Shown: piece by piece, positions 27,039 to 35,913 of the stretch
How the letters are laid out: each line of letters begins with the position of its first letter
Position numbering within the stretch: position 1 is the first letter of the stretch
Notes under the pieces: model-generated
The model's database searches: none
Told to the model about the DNA's origin: nothing
What the model saw: only the letters and a program-made list of their open reading frames with translations
Made by a program: the position numbers and the translations under genes
Assembly: GCA_965662685.1 (NCBI GenBank)
Contig: CBFIIQ010000001.1
Span: 124,001-188,000, forward strand
Source: Eutrophocola sp965662685
GTDB lineage: Bacteria > Pseudomonadota > Gammaproteobacteria > Pseudomonadales > Pseudohongiellaceae
Reading direction: 5' to 3'
Length of the DNA stretch: 64,000 nt

Positions 27039-27718
27039 GCATATAACAGGCTATACCCATATTCCTGGGCTCGCGTCATACCCATAACACCGGCTGGCAC
27101 AAAGCGGGCGTTGGGAATGGCACCTGCCATTATCTCGGCAACTACATCGTCAGTCTCCTGACCGGTACTGCCAGCGATCATACCGGCTATTCCGCGCGTG
27201 GCTGTGGCGCAAATCGCAAAATGCACACCACGTTCTATCATGGTTGGGATGCTGGCTCGGGCGAATGGCCCACTGGCTACATTCAAAATATTGCGGGTCG
27301 GCACTTCCTTGGTTTCAGGGTCTGTGAGTTGCATACGACCATTAAGTAATTCGCCATACTTTTCCCAGATAGCATCACCATAACCAAAGGCTGTTGAGCC
27401 ATGTCGATAACAAACGATCATGGCGTAATCCTCATCGGCACCGCCGTAGGCATTTACATGAGCATTCAGAATATTCATGCCATAACGCAGAGCGTCCTGC
27501 CCGCCTGTTACGGTGGAGGTATCAATAAACACTCGATGGTTGCCAGGAATCTGATCAAACCAGGCGTCATCAGCATGGCGGGCCGGTTCAAATGTGCTTG
27601 CCTCAGTTTGCGCCCGGGCCTGGGGTGAGGTCGCCGTGACAGCAAGTCCTGCCACTACTGCTCCCATACCCGCCATAACGGCTCTTCGTTGTACTTTTTC
27701 ATCATCTGTTTTTTTCAT
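27032..27718 (-). CDS. Tat-exported DsrE/DsrF-like protein
   Basis: The 228 residues start with a twin-arginine signal (VQRRAVMAGMG, cleavage near ARAQ). The mature part has a DsrE-like alpha/beta pattern: HRVFIDTSTVTGGQDALRYGMNILNAH, YAMIVCYRHGSTAFGYGDAIW, and GVHFAICATATRGIAG with a cysteine near residue 173 at a position used for sulfur carriage in DsrE/TusD families. The assignment is by fold pattern and is moderate. The gene lies 74 bases upstream of the fused oxidase on the same strand, and its stop codon lies inside the 13-bp repeat array. A role as periplasmic sulfur carrier would fit the TsdA-like and rhodanese genes. Confidence 0.7.
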   Translation of the reverse strand: MKKTDDEKVQRRAVMAGMGAVVAGLAVTATSPQARAQTEASTFEPARHADDAWFDQIPGNHRVFIDTSTVTGGQDALRYGMNILNAHVNAYGGADEDYAMIVCYRHGSTAFGYGDAIWEKYGELLNGRMQLTDPETKEVPTRNILNVASGPFARASIPTMIERGVHFAICATATRGIAGMIAGSTGQETDDVVAEIMAGAIPNARFVPAGVMGMTRAQEYGYSLLYAG

Positions 27719-28020
27719 CGTCGTTACCTTTTAAATTGCCATCCCCGGATTTATTTTCATTTACTTATTATTCAGAATTTATCGAAGCCTTATTATTGCT
27801 GTTTTTATGGTTGATCAGTATATCGCAGTATAAAAAAATCAGGGAATTGTAGCTATGCAAAGACCCTGAAGACAGTCAACTTTCCTGATTACTGGTTTCG
27901 CTATTGATATGCAGCAAGTATTTCAGTGCTACACACAGCCTTAACAAGACAGCGTTATCGGACAATCATTTTACAGAGTCTAATTGAAAACAGGAGGTTT
28001 GAATGTTGACAGCAGACGAA
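27719..28020. other. Intergenic region with an antisense mini-frame at its edge
   Basis: These 302 bases should hold the promoter of the minus-strand sulfur/oxidase block. The sequence is AT-rich near 27745-27850. On the plus strand, CAGGAGG at 27991-27997 is spaced well before an ATG at 28003, opening a 23-codon frame that ends at 28074, inside and antisense to the DUF2256 gene. I do not call it a gene. Confidence 0.4.
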
Positions 28021-28209
28021 TCAAAACTCATCTTCGACAGAGGATGCTGCGCATTGATTTTCAGGAGGCGCTGATCGAACCTCACGCTTGCAACGTTCGC
28101 TGCAATATTTGACATCATCCCAGCAACGCCACCATTTTTTTCGCCATGAAAATGAGCGCTGACAGTGCTGGCAGATCTTTTCTGGCAGATTAACCTTGTG
28201 GTGAGCCAT
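28021..28209 (-). CDS. DUF2256 zinc-ribbon-like small protein
   Basis: The 62 residues match DUF2256 closely: ICQHCQRSFSWRKKWWRCW followed by DVKYCSERCKRE. Two Cys-x2/3-Cys pairs probably bind zinc; the tryptophan/lysine-rich centre is the family signature. Its function is unknown. It lies 35 bases after the glutathione peroxidase gene on the same strand, so it is probably the second gene of that transcript. The C-terminal tail (SAPPENQCAASS) is not conserved. Confidence 0.92.
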   Translation of the reverse strand: MAHHKVNLPEKICQHCQRSFSWRKKWWRCWDDVKYCSERCKREVRSAPPENQCAASSVEDEF

Positions 28210-28244
28210 TGCCGGGCCAGGTCATTTTCAATAAAACACTATTT

Positions 28245-28853
28245 TTATAGCACTGATTCAATAGCTGCTTGCAGTTTTCGGCTGTCAGGTTCAACACCAC
28301 TGCGGAACAGCTCAATGACATTACCGTCTTTATCCACCAGGTATTTATTGAAGTTCCAGTTGGGACGTTTGCTTTCGTTGGCCAGATGCCTGAATACTGG
28401 ATGCGCATCGGCGCCTTTAACACTTATCACATCGGTCATGGCAAAAGTCACACCATGATTGATATAACAAATGTCCGCTGTTTTGGCGGCGTCATCATCT
28501 TCCTGATTGAAATCATCAGAAGGGAAGCCGACTACTACCAGGCCCCTATCCCTGTAACGCTGATAAAGGGCCTCAAGTCCGGTGAACTGGTAAGTATAGC
28601 CACAATAGCTGGCGGTATTAATCAGCAGCACAGGTTTGCCCGCAGTTTGCGCACACAGGTCGACTATCTGGCTGGAATGCAGCTTGTTGAGCTTATGGTC
28701 CAGCCAGGGCGCACAGTTGGACTCTATACTTTCTGCCACCTTGATTTCTGCAGGCCGCATTTCTGTCTGGGCAAACACGGACGGGCCAGTAAGACACAAA
28801 CCCAGTAAAAAAAATAATGGGAAAACACTCTGGGCTTTAGACAATCTGTTCAT
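28245..28853 (-). CDS. Exported glutathione-peroxidase-family protein
   Basis: This 202-residue protein has a signal peptide (to about residue 29, SVFAQ) and a thioredoxin-fold peroxidase domain. NTASYCGYTYQFTGLE carries the catalytic Cys84, and WNFNKYLVDKDG carries the conserved Trp and Asn. The catalytic glutamine loop, usually FPCNQFG, reads FPSDDFN here, so that residue is replaced by Asp. Cysteine-type members usually reduce peroxides with thioredoxin. A 40-residue insertion between signal and domain contains two further cysteines. The location is periplasmic. DUF2256 follows on the same strand. Confidence 0.88.
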   Translation of the reverse strand: MNRLSKAQSVFPLFFLLGLCLTGPSVFAQTEMRPAEIKVAESIESNCAPWLDHKLNKLHSSQIVDLCAQTAGKPVLLINTASYCGYTYQFTGLEALYQRYRDRGLVVVGFPSDDFNQEDDDAAKTADICYINHGVTFAMTDVISVKGADAHPVFRHLANESKRPNWNFNKYLVDKDGNVIELFRSGVEPDSRKLQAAIESVL

Positions 28854-28976
28854 AATCCAACTTCTCCGCTATTCGGGGCGAGGTAACAACTTATTATTTT
28901 GTATGTACGGCTGATAGCCCCGGCAGGATTAATTCAAAGCCTGCTCAAACTATGAGAACAGCATGCGATGCCTGCC

Positions 28977-30410
28977 TCAGAGTTGCACCGCAAGTCGCAC
29001 CACGATTTCGTGGTAGGCTTTTACAAATTTATATAATTCCTGCTCCAGTATGCGCTCCTGATCACTGTGGGCGCCATATCCCAGCGGCCCATCCTCACGA
29101 TCGATCCCGGGTCCGACGCCATAACAGCTCACACCCATTGCACGCACATAACTCATATCGGTGGCGCCAGTACTCATTCTCGGAATAATCGGAACCCCAT
29201 AGTGTTCCCCGTAAACCTGTTCGATCACACGAAAGGCCTCGGTATCCAGACTTACCGCCGCACTTGGCCTGACCAGGGCATTATCCCAGCTTACCTCTAT
29301 GGCTTCATCGTCCACCACCGCGGCAATGGCTTCAAGGAAGCTGTCAAAATCCTGTTCCGGTAACAGGCGTACGTCCAGGGAAGCGCTGCCGGCTGAAGGA
29401 ATAACATTGTAGCGATAACCGATATTCATGATGGTTGGCGTCACCGTATTGTGCAGCAGTGCAGCCGTGGCGGGTTCATTGTCCAGCATCCACAGCATGG
29501 CTTCTTCAGCAGCCGGAGAGCCGGGATTAAGCAATGCCCGGTAACGGGCTGCGGCTTCGGGGGAAGCAATGTCGGCAAGACGCGCCAGCATAGTAGTGGT
29601 GGTGTCGCTCAGTCGAATCGGTTCCTGCCAATCCGCCAGGGCTGTAATGGCCTGCCCCAGACGCACCACCGCATTATTACGTGTGGGAACGGAACCATGC
29701 CCCGCTACGCCGGTCACATTCAGCACGGCTGTGCGACGTTTCTTTTCACCGGACTGGATGCCGGCAAAAAGCGCTTCGCCATTTTCACGGGTCACGCTAC
29801 CGCCTTCGGCAAGGCAGTACTGGGCATCAATCGCCTCCGGATGCTCGCTGGTCATAAATTCGATTCCCCACTGCACCCCGCCTTCCTCACCCGCCTCGGC
29901 AAGAAAGATGACATCTCGATCCAGTGTCACACCGCTACGTTTCAACAACAGCATGGTCATTAGTGAGGCCACCAGATTATCCTTGTCGTCCACCACTCCA
30001 CGACTATAAATCCACTTGTCATCCAGGGTGCCGCCAAATGGGGGAAAGCTCCACTTCTCCGGATCGACTGTTACCACATCCAGATGCGCCATCAGCAGCA
30101 AGGGGTCTTTGCTGCCATTGCCGCGCAGTCGAGCCACGAGATTGGCGCGCGCAGGATCACGACTGTAGATTTCCACATCAATCCCTTCAGCAGTAAGAAT
30201 GTCCGCCAGTTGTTCCACCAGCACGGTTTCATTGCCTGGCGGATTGGAGGTGTCGATGCGCAGCATGTCCTGGAAGCGCTGCAGGGTTTCCTCATTGATG
30301 GCATCCCAATCCGGCTCCGCTGCATTGGCCGAAATAAACAGCATGCTGAAAAGAATCGACATCAGTGTTCGGCTACATTCTTTGAAAAAAAGTAATCTGG
30401 AAAAAGGCAT
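28977..30410 (-). CDS. M20-family metallopeptidase, exported
   Basis: The 477 residues begin with a signal peptide (cleavage near ISANAAE). The start ATG at 30408-30410 has GGAG 6 bases upstream. Zinc-binding motifs of the M20/M25/M40 family are visible: LLMAHLDVV, RGVVDDKDN with the bridging Asp, and FLAEAGEEGG with the catalytic and bridging glutamates; a central dimerisation domain and a late ATDMSYVR/YGAHS segment follow. It probably removes residues from peptides in the periplasm. It stands alone between the peroxidase gene and a divergent M1 peptidase. Confidence 0.9.
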   Translation of the reverse strand: MPFSRLLFFKECSRTLMSILFSMLFISANAAEPDWDAINEETLQRFQDMLRIDTSNPPGNETVLVEQLADILTAEGIDVEIYSRDPARANLVARLRGNGSKDPLLLMAHLDVVTVDPEKWSFPPFGGTLDDKWIYSRGVVDDKDNLVASLMTMLLLKRSGVTLDRDVIFLAEAGEEGGVQWGIEFMTSEHPEAIDAQYCLAEGGSVTRENGEALFAGIQSGEKKRRTAVLNVTGVAGHGSVPTRNNAVVRLGQAITALADWQEPIRLSDTTTTMLARLADIASPEAAARYRALLNPGSPAAEEAMLWMLDNEPATAALLHNTVTPTIMNIGYRYNVIPSAGSASLDVRLLPEQDFDSFLEAIAAVVDDEAIEVSWDNALVRPSAAVSLDTEAFRVIEQVYGEHYGVPIIPRMSTGATDMSYVRAMGVSCYGVGPGIDREDGPLGYGAHSDQERILEQELYKFVKAYHEIVVRLAVQL

Positions 30411-30772
30411 GGGCCACTCCGCTGGTAAAAATTTTGTGACAGAAATATAAAACTGGCACTAATTATGTATGGCATTGAGTGGCTTGTTAACAGGAGAATG
30501 ACTAACTCCTGAAAATAAAGACTTCCTGGAAATTTGCTGCACCGGGATTGTGCGCTTATGCCTGAAATGGGCAAAATTTGCGCCATATCGATACATAAGC
30601 CCGGGTAATCAGAAAGATAAAATCACCCACGCTAAAAATATTTGAACGATGAAATGATGTACTAAACGTATTCCATCTCATGAATACACCATGCGCCTCT
30701 TTGCCGTTATACTTTCCTCTGAATTATCGGCATCAGGCCTGAGTCACACAATATCCAGACAGGGAACACCAT
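30411..30772. other. Divergent intergenic region
   Basis: These 362 bases separate divergent M20 and M1 peptidase genes and should hold promoters for both. I see only AGGG 9 bases before the M1 start; no RNA gene, repeat or clear promoter pair. Confidence 0.4.
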
Positions 30773-33211
30773 ATGTCAGACAAGCAAATCAACAAAAATA
30801 CACTGGCGGTGACTGCAGCAGTGCTGCTATGCATTGGGTTTTTTCCACCTGCCGCACTCAGCCAGACCAAACAAACAAAAGGCTCATTCGAGGATGTGTT
30901 CCGACAACTGGACGAGATCCTGCCGACGCCGAATACTTACCGCACCGCCTCCGGTGCGCCGGGTAACGATTACTGGCAACAGCAGGCGGATTATGAAATT
31001 GACGCCACCCTGGATGAAGATGCCCAGCGCATCATCGCCAGCGAGCGTATTACCTATAGCAATAACTCGCCGGATACCCTGCCCTATATCTGGGTACAAC
31101 TGGATCAGAACCGCTTTCGTGATGATTCCATCGGTCGCACTACCGGTACCACCGGCAGCGACAGAATTTCTTTTGCCGGTATGCGTCTGGAACAACATGC
31201 CGCCGAACGTGAATTTGGTTTCGAGATTCAGCGCGTAGCCCTGCGCAATGGCAATGCCCTTGAGTACACCATTAATGACACCATGATGCGTATAGATCTG
31301 GCCACACCTCTGCGCAGTGGTCAGTCCGTCACTTTTGAAATTGACTGGGAACATAACATCACTGACTCCGACATTATGGGGGGGCGTGGTGGTCTGGAAC
31401 ATTTCCGCGACAGTGATACCTATCAGTTTGCCCTGGCCCAGTGGTATCCCCGAGTTGCCGCCTATACCGATTACAACGGCTGGGTGAACAAGCAGTTTGT
31501 CGGTCGTGGTGAATTTACCCTGGAATTTGGTGACTTCGATGTATCACTTACCGTCCCCGCCGATCATATCGTCGCCTCTACCGGGGTACTGCAGAATCCC
31601 AACCAGGTGCTCAGCGCCCAGCAACGGGATCGCCTTGATGAGGCGCGCGAATCCGATACGCCGGTGTTCATTGTGACCCCTGAAGAAGCCGAGGCTAACG
31701 AGGCCGAAGGCACTGATGAAATGGTTACCTGGCGCTTTGAAGCCGAAAATGTCCGTGACTTCGCCTGGGCCAGTTCGCGCAAATATATCTGGGATGCCAT
31801 GACCCATGTGCAGGAAGGCGCCGAACATGAGGAAGTACTGGCCATGTCTTTTTATCCGCCGGAAGCGGAACCCCTGTGGTCAAAATATTCCACCCATTCT
31901 GTTGCTCACACCATGGATGTGTATTCAAAGTTTTCCTTTGATTACCCCTACCCGGTGGCTATTTCTGTTAATGCCTGGGAATCCGGCGGCATGGAATATC
32001 CGATGATTACCTTTAACGGTTATCGTCCGGTGGAAGATGAAGAGAGTGGTGAACGCACCTATTCGCGCCGCGCCAAATATGGCCTGATCTCTGTAGTTAT
32101 TCACGAGATTGGTCACATCTACTTTCCCATGACCGTTAACTCTGATGAAAGACAATGGACCTGGATGGACGAAGGGCTGAATACCTTCCTGCAGTTTCTG
32201 GCCGAACGCGAGTGGGAAGATGACTACCCTTCAAGACGCGGCGATCCAAAAAATATTGTGGATTACATGCTCTCGCAAAATCAGGTACCGATCATGACCA
32301 ATTCAGAATCCATTCTGCAATTCGGTAATAACGCCTACGCGAAACCGGCAACTGCTCTGGTGGTGTTGCGGGAAACGGTGATGGGACGCAGTCTGTTTGA
32401 TTTCGCCTTTAAACAATACAGCGAACGCTGGATGTTCAAGCGCCCCACACCCAGTGACTTCTTTCGCACCATGGAAGATGCATCCGCCGTGGATCTGGAC
32501 TGGTTTTTCCGGGGCTGGTTTTACTCCACCGATCATGTGGATATCGCACTTAACGACATCCGCGAATATAAAGTCTCTACACAGGACCCAGAAATCGAAT
32601 TTCCCTTGAACCGGGAAGAAGCCGATGAAGATCCCGAGTCACTCACCAAAGTGCGGAATGCAGATATTGAAAAACGTGTGGATCGCTTTCCTGAACTGAA
32701 TGACTTCTATAATGAAAACGATGAATTTACCGTCTCCAACAAAGACCGTAATGACTACACCAGTTTCCGTGATGGCCTGGAAGACTGGGAAATGGAAGTG
32801 CTGGATAAAGCCATTGCTGATGGTTCGCTGATTTACTTCCTGGACTTTGAAAATATTGGCGGCCTGGTCATGCCTATTCCGCTGGAAATAAAGTATGCCG
32901 ATGGCTCCAGTGAAAATAAAATGATCCCGGCAGAAATCTGGCGTTATGATTCCCATGCTGTCACACACACGCTGATTAGCGGCAAGGAAATCGAATCCGT
33001 GGAAGTGGACCCCATGTTGCAGATCGCTGATGCCGACCTTGCCAACAACAAATTACCCCGGGAAATTCAGCGCTCCCGTATTGAGCTGTATAAAAGCGAC
33101 GCTAAACAGCGGGATCTCATGGCTGATATGCTGGTGGAGCTGAAATCAGCTGAGACCGGCGATGATGAAGCCCCCTCAGCTGACCTTCCTCTGGAAGAAT
33201 CTGGCGAGTAA
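30773..33211 (+). CDS. M1-family aminopeptidase, exported
   Basis: This 812-residue protein has a signal peptide ending near AALSQ. The M1 zinc site is exact: HEIGH (His444, Glu445, His448) and Glu467 in WMDEGLN, eighteen residues after the second His. An upstream GGMEYP (about residue 405) takes the place of the exopeptidase GAMEN motif. The N-terminal beta-saddle domain starts near residue 60 and an acidic C-terminal tail ends the protein. It probably trims peptides in the periplasm; related secreted M1 proteins often lack known substrates. A strong hairpin follows 30 bases after the stop. Confidence 0.92.
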   Translation: MSDKQINKNTLAVTAAVLLCIGFFPPAALSQTKQTKGSFEDVFRQLDEILPTPNTYRTASGAPGNDYWQQQADYEIDATLDEDAQRIIASERITYSNNSPDTLPYIWVQLDQNRFRDDSIGRTTGTTGSDRISFAGMRLEQHAAEREFGFEIQRVALRNGNALEYTINDTMMRIDLATPLRSGQSVTFEIDWEHNITDSDIMGGRGGLEHFRDSDTYQFALAQWYPRVAAYTDYNGWVNKQFVGRGEFTLEFGDFDVSLTVPADHIVASTGVLQNPNQVLSAQQRDRLDEARESDTPVFIVTPEEAEANEAEGTDEMVTWRFEAENVRDFAWASSRKYIWDAMTHVQEGAEHEEVLAMSFYPPEAEPLWSKYSTHSVAHTMDVYSKFSFDYPYPVAISVNAWESGGMEYPMITFNGYRPVEDEESGERTYSRRAKYGLISVVIHEIGHIYFPMTVNSDERQWTWMDEGLNTFLQFLAEREWEDDYPSRRGDPKNIVDYMLSQNQVPIMTNSESILQFGNNAYAKPATALVVLRETVMGRSLFDFAFKQYSERWMFKRPTPSDFFRTMEDASAVDLDWFFRGWFYSTDHVDIALNDIREYKVSTQDPEIEFPLNREEADEDPESLTKVRNADIEKRVDRFPELNDFYNENDEFTVSNKDRNDYTSFRDGLEDWEMEVLDKAIADGSLIYFLDFENIGGLVMPIPLEIKYADGSSENKMIPAEIWRYDSHAVTHTLISGKEIESVEVDPMLQIADADLANNKLPREIQRSRIELYKSDAKQRDLMADMLVELKSAETGDDEAPSADLPLEESGE

Positions 33212-33240
33212 GCCAAGCATGCTAGAGTTCAGCCTGTTGA

Positions 33241-33273
33241 ATATCAGCAACTGTAAAAGTCAGTTGCTGATAT
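33241..33273. other. Perfect 13-bp inverted repeat
   Basis: ATATCAGCAACTG at 33241-33253 pairs perfectly with 33261-33273 around a 7-base loop. It lies between the M1 gene and the next gene. No T-tract follows on the plus strand, so it may be an mRNA-stabilising or processing hairpin and not a terminator. Confidence 0.8.
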
Positions 33274-33299
33274 CTGTCCTTGATCTGAGCGAGACCGTT

Positions 33300-33797
33300 T
33301 TGAAACGTCTTTTTTTATATACACTTTGCTTTTTTCTCCTTATACCTACAAGCGCGCAAGCCCATCGGGAAAAAACCGTACTCACCACCATCACCTGCAA
33401 TCCGCGCACTGAACTTCTCGAAATCGTTCATCGCACCTTTGCCCATGATGTGGAACATACACTGGGTAATCATCTGCAGGCTCAGGGCGGTCTCGACAAT
33501 CTCGAAGCCCAGGCAAGAATCAGTCTTGAACTCAGCAACAGCTTTATGCTCTGGGACGCTAGCGGCGATAAAATTCCGCTTACACTGCTTGGCGGGGAAC
33601 TGGAAGCAGAGTATTTTTTTATTTACCAGGAAGCGCCCTGCTCTACCCTTACCAATATCGCCAGCGTACGCCATGAAATGCTGCGCAACTACTGGCCCGA
33701 CATGACCAATTATCTCAATGTCTATTTTTCTTCGGACGCCGGCAACAACACACGCTCGCTTATTTTTGCCAGCGATTCCGGCATTCAATCTTTCTAG
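33300..33797 (+). CDS. Small exported protein, DUF6702-like
   Basis: I start this at the TTG at 33300, which opens a clean signal peptide (KRLFLYTLCFFLLIPTSAQA) and follows GAGCGAGA; earlier in-frame starts (ATG 33219, ATG 33162) would have to read through the hairpin at 33241-33273. The mature protein of about 145 residues begins HREKTVLTTITCNPRTELLEIVHRTFAHDVE and has paired short beta segments, resembling the DUF6702 family of small secreted proteins sometimes found beside M1 peptidases. No catalytic motif is seen. It is probably co-transcribed with the M1 peptidase. Confidence 0.65.
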   Translation: MKRLFLYTLCFFLLIPTSAQAHREKTVLTTITCNPRTELLEIVHRTFAHDVEHTLGNHLQAQGGLDNLEAQARISLELSNSFMLWDASGDKIPLTLLGGELEAEYFFIYQEAPCSTLTNIASVRHEMLRNYWPDMTNYLNVYFSSDAGNNTRSLIFASDSGIQSF

Positions 33798-33818
33798 ATT
33801 GTTATGCACTCGACAAAA

Positions 33819-34466
33819 TTATTTCAGGTACAAATGACCAAATCGTGCGGGTACATGAAAGTTGGGCGTGTCACCACTCAAGGTCGGGCTCCAGGCGAGA
33901 AACGCACAGGAGTCTGCACTGCATGCCCATGACGATAAAAGGTCATGGGATTGCAGAGAGACGATACGATAAAAATTAAGTCGATAGTGATCCTGCAAAG
34001 CTCCCAATAGAGACAGGGGAATCAAGATTTTTCCGCGCCAGGAATTTTTTTCCCTAACCACCGATGTACCAATACCCGCATCACGACCTTCAAATAAATC
34101 CACAGCATTTTTACTGCCTGTTCCATCAGTGTTAGTCACCCACGCTGAAAACAAGGCCCCATTGGGATTTACTTCAATTTCCATATAGCGCGTTGGCGTC
34201 TCTGCGCCAGCAGAAATAAATAGTTCAAAGACTTCCTGATTCCACATGGGAGAGTTGTCTTCGTTGTAGTTATTTTCTTCAACATAGATATCATTTAGAA
34301 GCTCAAACTCAATAATCAAACCCTGTTGCCCATGATCAAAATCAAGAAGGACATGGCAAGGGAAATCTGACGCGTGGACTGCGGAGTTATTGAGAAAAAA
34401 TGTTACTATTTCGTCGCCAGGCGAGCCAGGAGAGAATGCAGGTATTGTAATTGATGGAGATTTCAT
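33819..34466 (-). CDS. Carbohydrate-binding family 9-like protein
   Basis: The 215 residues have the pattern of the CBM9-like beta-sandwich found in bacterial DOMON/CBM9 relatives: VLLDFDHGQQGLIIEFEL, MWNQEVFELFISAG, YMEIEVNPNGALFSAWV, and WRGKILIPLSLLG. I see no signal peptide, which is unusual for a sugar-binding module. The cytosolic location and ligand are unresolved. The gene is alone on its strand and converges with the DUF6702-like gene 21 bases away. Confidence 0.75.
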   Translation of the reverse strand: MKSPSITIPAFSPGSPGDEIVTFFLNNSAVHASDFPCHVLLDFDHGQQGLIIEFELLNDIYVEENNYNEDNSPMWNQEVFELFISAGAETPTRYMEIEVNPNGALFSAWVTNTDGTGSKNAVDLFEGRDAGIGTSVVREKNSWRGKILIPLSLLGALQDHYRLNFYRIVSLQSHDLLSSWACSADSCAFLAWSPTLSGDTPNFHVPARFGHLYLK

Positions 34467-34695
34467 GATGTTGCCGTCTGGATTTGATAACTGCTAGCAA
34501 GACAATTCTGCTTAATGGTGTAAGGCTATATCCACTTCCAACTATAGTAGTATTCAATTGATGATAAACACAGTGTGTTTTCAAATATAGATTTAAAACA
34601 CTGATGTGCATCTAAAAATTATCAACACTCACCTACCTTCTGAATTCACGAAAAAATTTACGACACTGATATTTATTAATTTATAGAGAGACGCA

Positions 34696-35715
34696 ATGAA
34701 CTATCGTTATATAGGCAAGAGTGGCCTGCGGGTCAGCCCCATCTGTATGGGCACCATGAGTTTTGGCAGCTGGAGCGACAAGGCCGAGGCCTTTCGTATT
34801 CTCGATAAAAGCTACGAACGTGGCATCAATTTTTTTGATACCGCTGAAATCTATCCGGTACCCCCGGATGCCAATACTATTGGCCTGACAGAAGAAATTT
34901 TTGGCGAATGGATCACAACCAAACCCCGGGATTCCCTGATCATTGCCACCAAGGTGACCGGTGCCGCTTCCGGCTGGATGGTACCCGTGACACGTCATGG
35001 CCTTACCGCGCTGGATCGTCACCATATCGAAACCGCCGTGGAAGGTAGCCTGCGGCGCCTGAATGTGGACTATATTGATCTCTACCAGATTCACTGGCCT
35101 GATCCCATTACCCCTATGCTGGAAACCATGGACGCACTGGATCGTCTGGTGCAGGCAGGCAAAGTGCGTTACCTGGGCACCTCCAATGAAAATGCCTATG
35201 GCCTGACCAAGAGCAATACCATTGCCGATTACGAAGGTCTGGCACGTTATCAATCTATCCAGAACAATTTCTCCCTGCTTAACCGGCGCTTCCTTGATGA
35301 ACTGGCTAACGTTTGCCGGCGCGAGAATGTCTCCCTGCTGCCCTATTCACCCATCGGTGGCGGTGTACTGAGCGGCAAATACAATGATGGCCAGATCCCG
35401 GAAAACGCCCGTTTTTCTTCCTACCTTACGTCTGAAGACCCACGTCAGCGGGCTATGGGCGAGCGCTTCGTCAATGAAGCCACTTTGGCTTCAACCGCTC
35501 GTTATGCAGATATTGCCAAAGAGGCCGGGATTTCTCCGGTTACCCTGGCCACCGCCTGGAGCATGCAGTTCGATTTTGTTGCCTCTACTATCATCGGCGC
35601 ACGCTCGGCTGAACAGCTGGACGACAGTCTGGCAGCATTTGACGTGACCTTGACTGAGGAAGTACTCAAACAGTGTGATGCTGTGCATCAGGAATTCCCG
35701 TACCCCATGGGGTAG
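34696..35715 (+). CDS. Aldo/keto reductase
   Basis: This 339-residue cytosolic enzyme has the (beta/alpha)8 aldo-keto reductase pattern. The catalytic tetrad is visible: Asp and Tyr in FFDTAEIYP (about residues 48-56), Lys in IATKVTG, and His in YQIHWPDP. NADPH binding is expected from the late segment STIIGARSAEQLDD. It resembles the Tas/YakC-type oxidoreductases that act on small aldehydes or ketones; the real substrate is not known. AGAGAGACGCA gives a modest ribosome binding site. The gene stands alone. Confidence 0.92.
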   Translation: MNYRYIGKSGLRVSPICMGTMSFGSWSDKAEAFRILDKSYERGINFFDTAEIYPVPPDANTIGLTEEIFGEWITTKPRDSLIIATKVTGAASGWMVPVTRHGLTALDRHHIETAVEGSLRRLNVDYIDLYQIHWPDPITPMLETMDALDRLVQAGKVRYLGTSNENAYGLTKSNTIADYEGLARYQSIQNNFSLLNRRFLDELANVCRRENVSLLPYSPIGGGVLSGKYNDGQIPENARFSSYLTSEDPRQRAMGERFVNEATLASTARYADIAKEAGISPVTLATAWSMQFDFVASTIIGARSAEQLDDSLAAFDVTLTEEVLKQCDAVHQEFPYPMG

Positions 35716-35913
35716 TTGTGTAGCAGGGCCTGGAGCTGATCAGGGGGAAACTGCAGCCTGAAAAGCCCGATCATCTTTTTAATAAATAATTTCGTATTAA
35801 TGAAAGGAATTTGCCTGAAATCAAGTCTTCATTGGCGACGCACTAATAACATTGACAATATAGGGTGCTATGTAGATTTTTTTGCTCTTTTTTTAGATTA
35901 TTGAAGGAGAATC

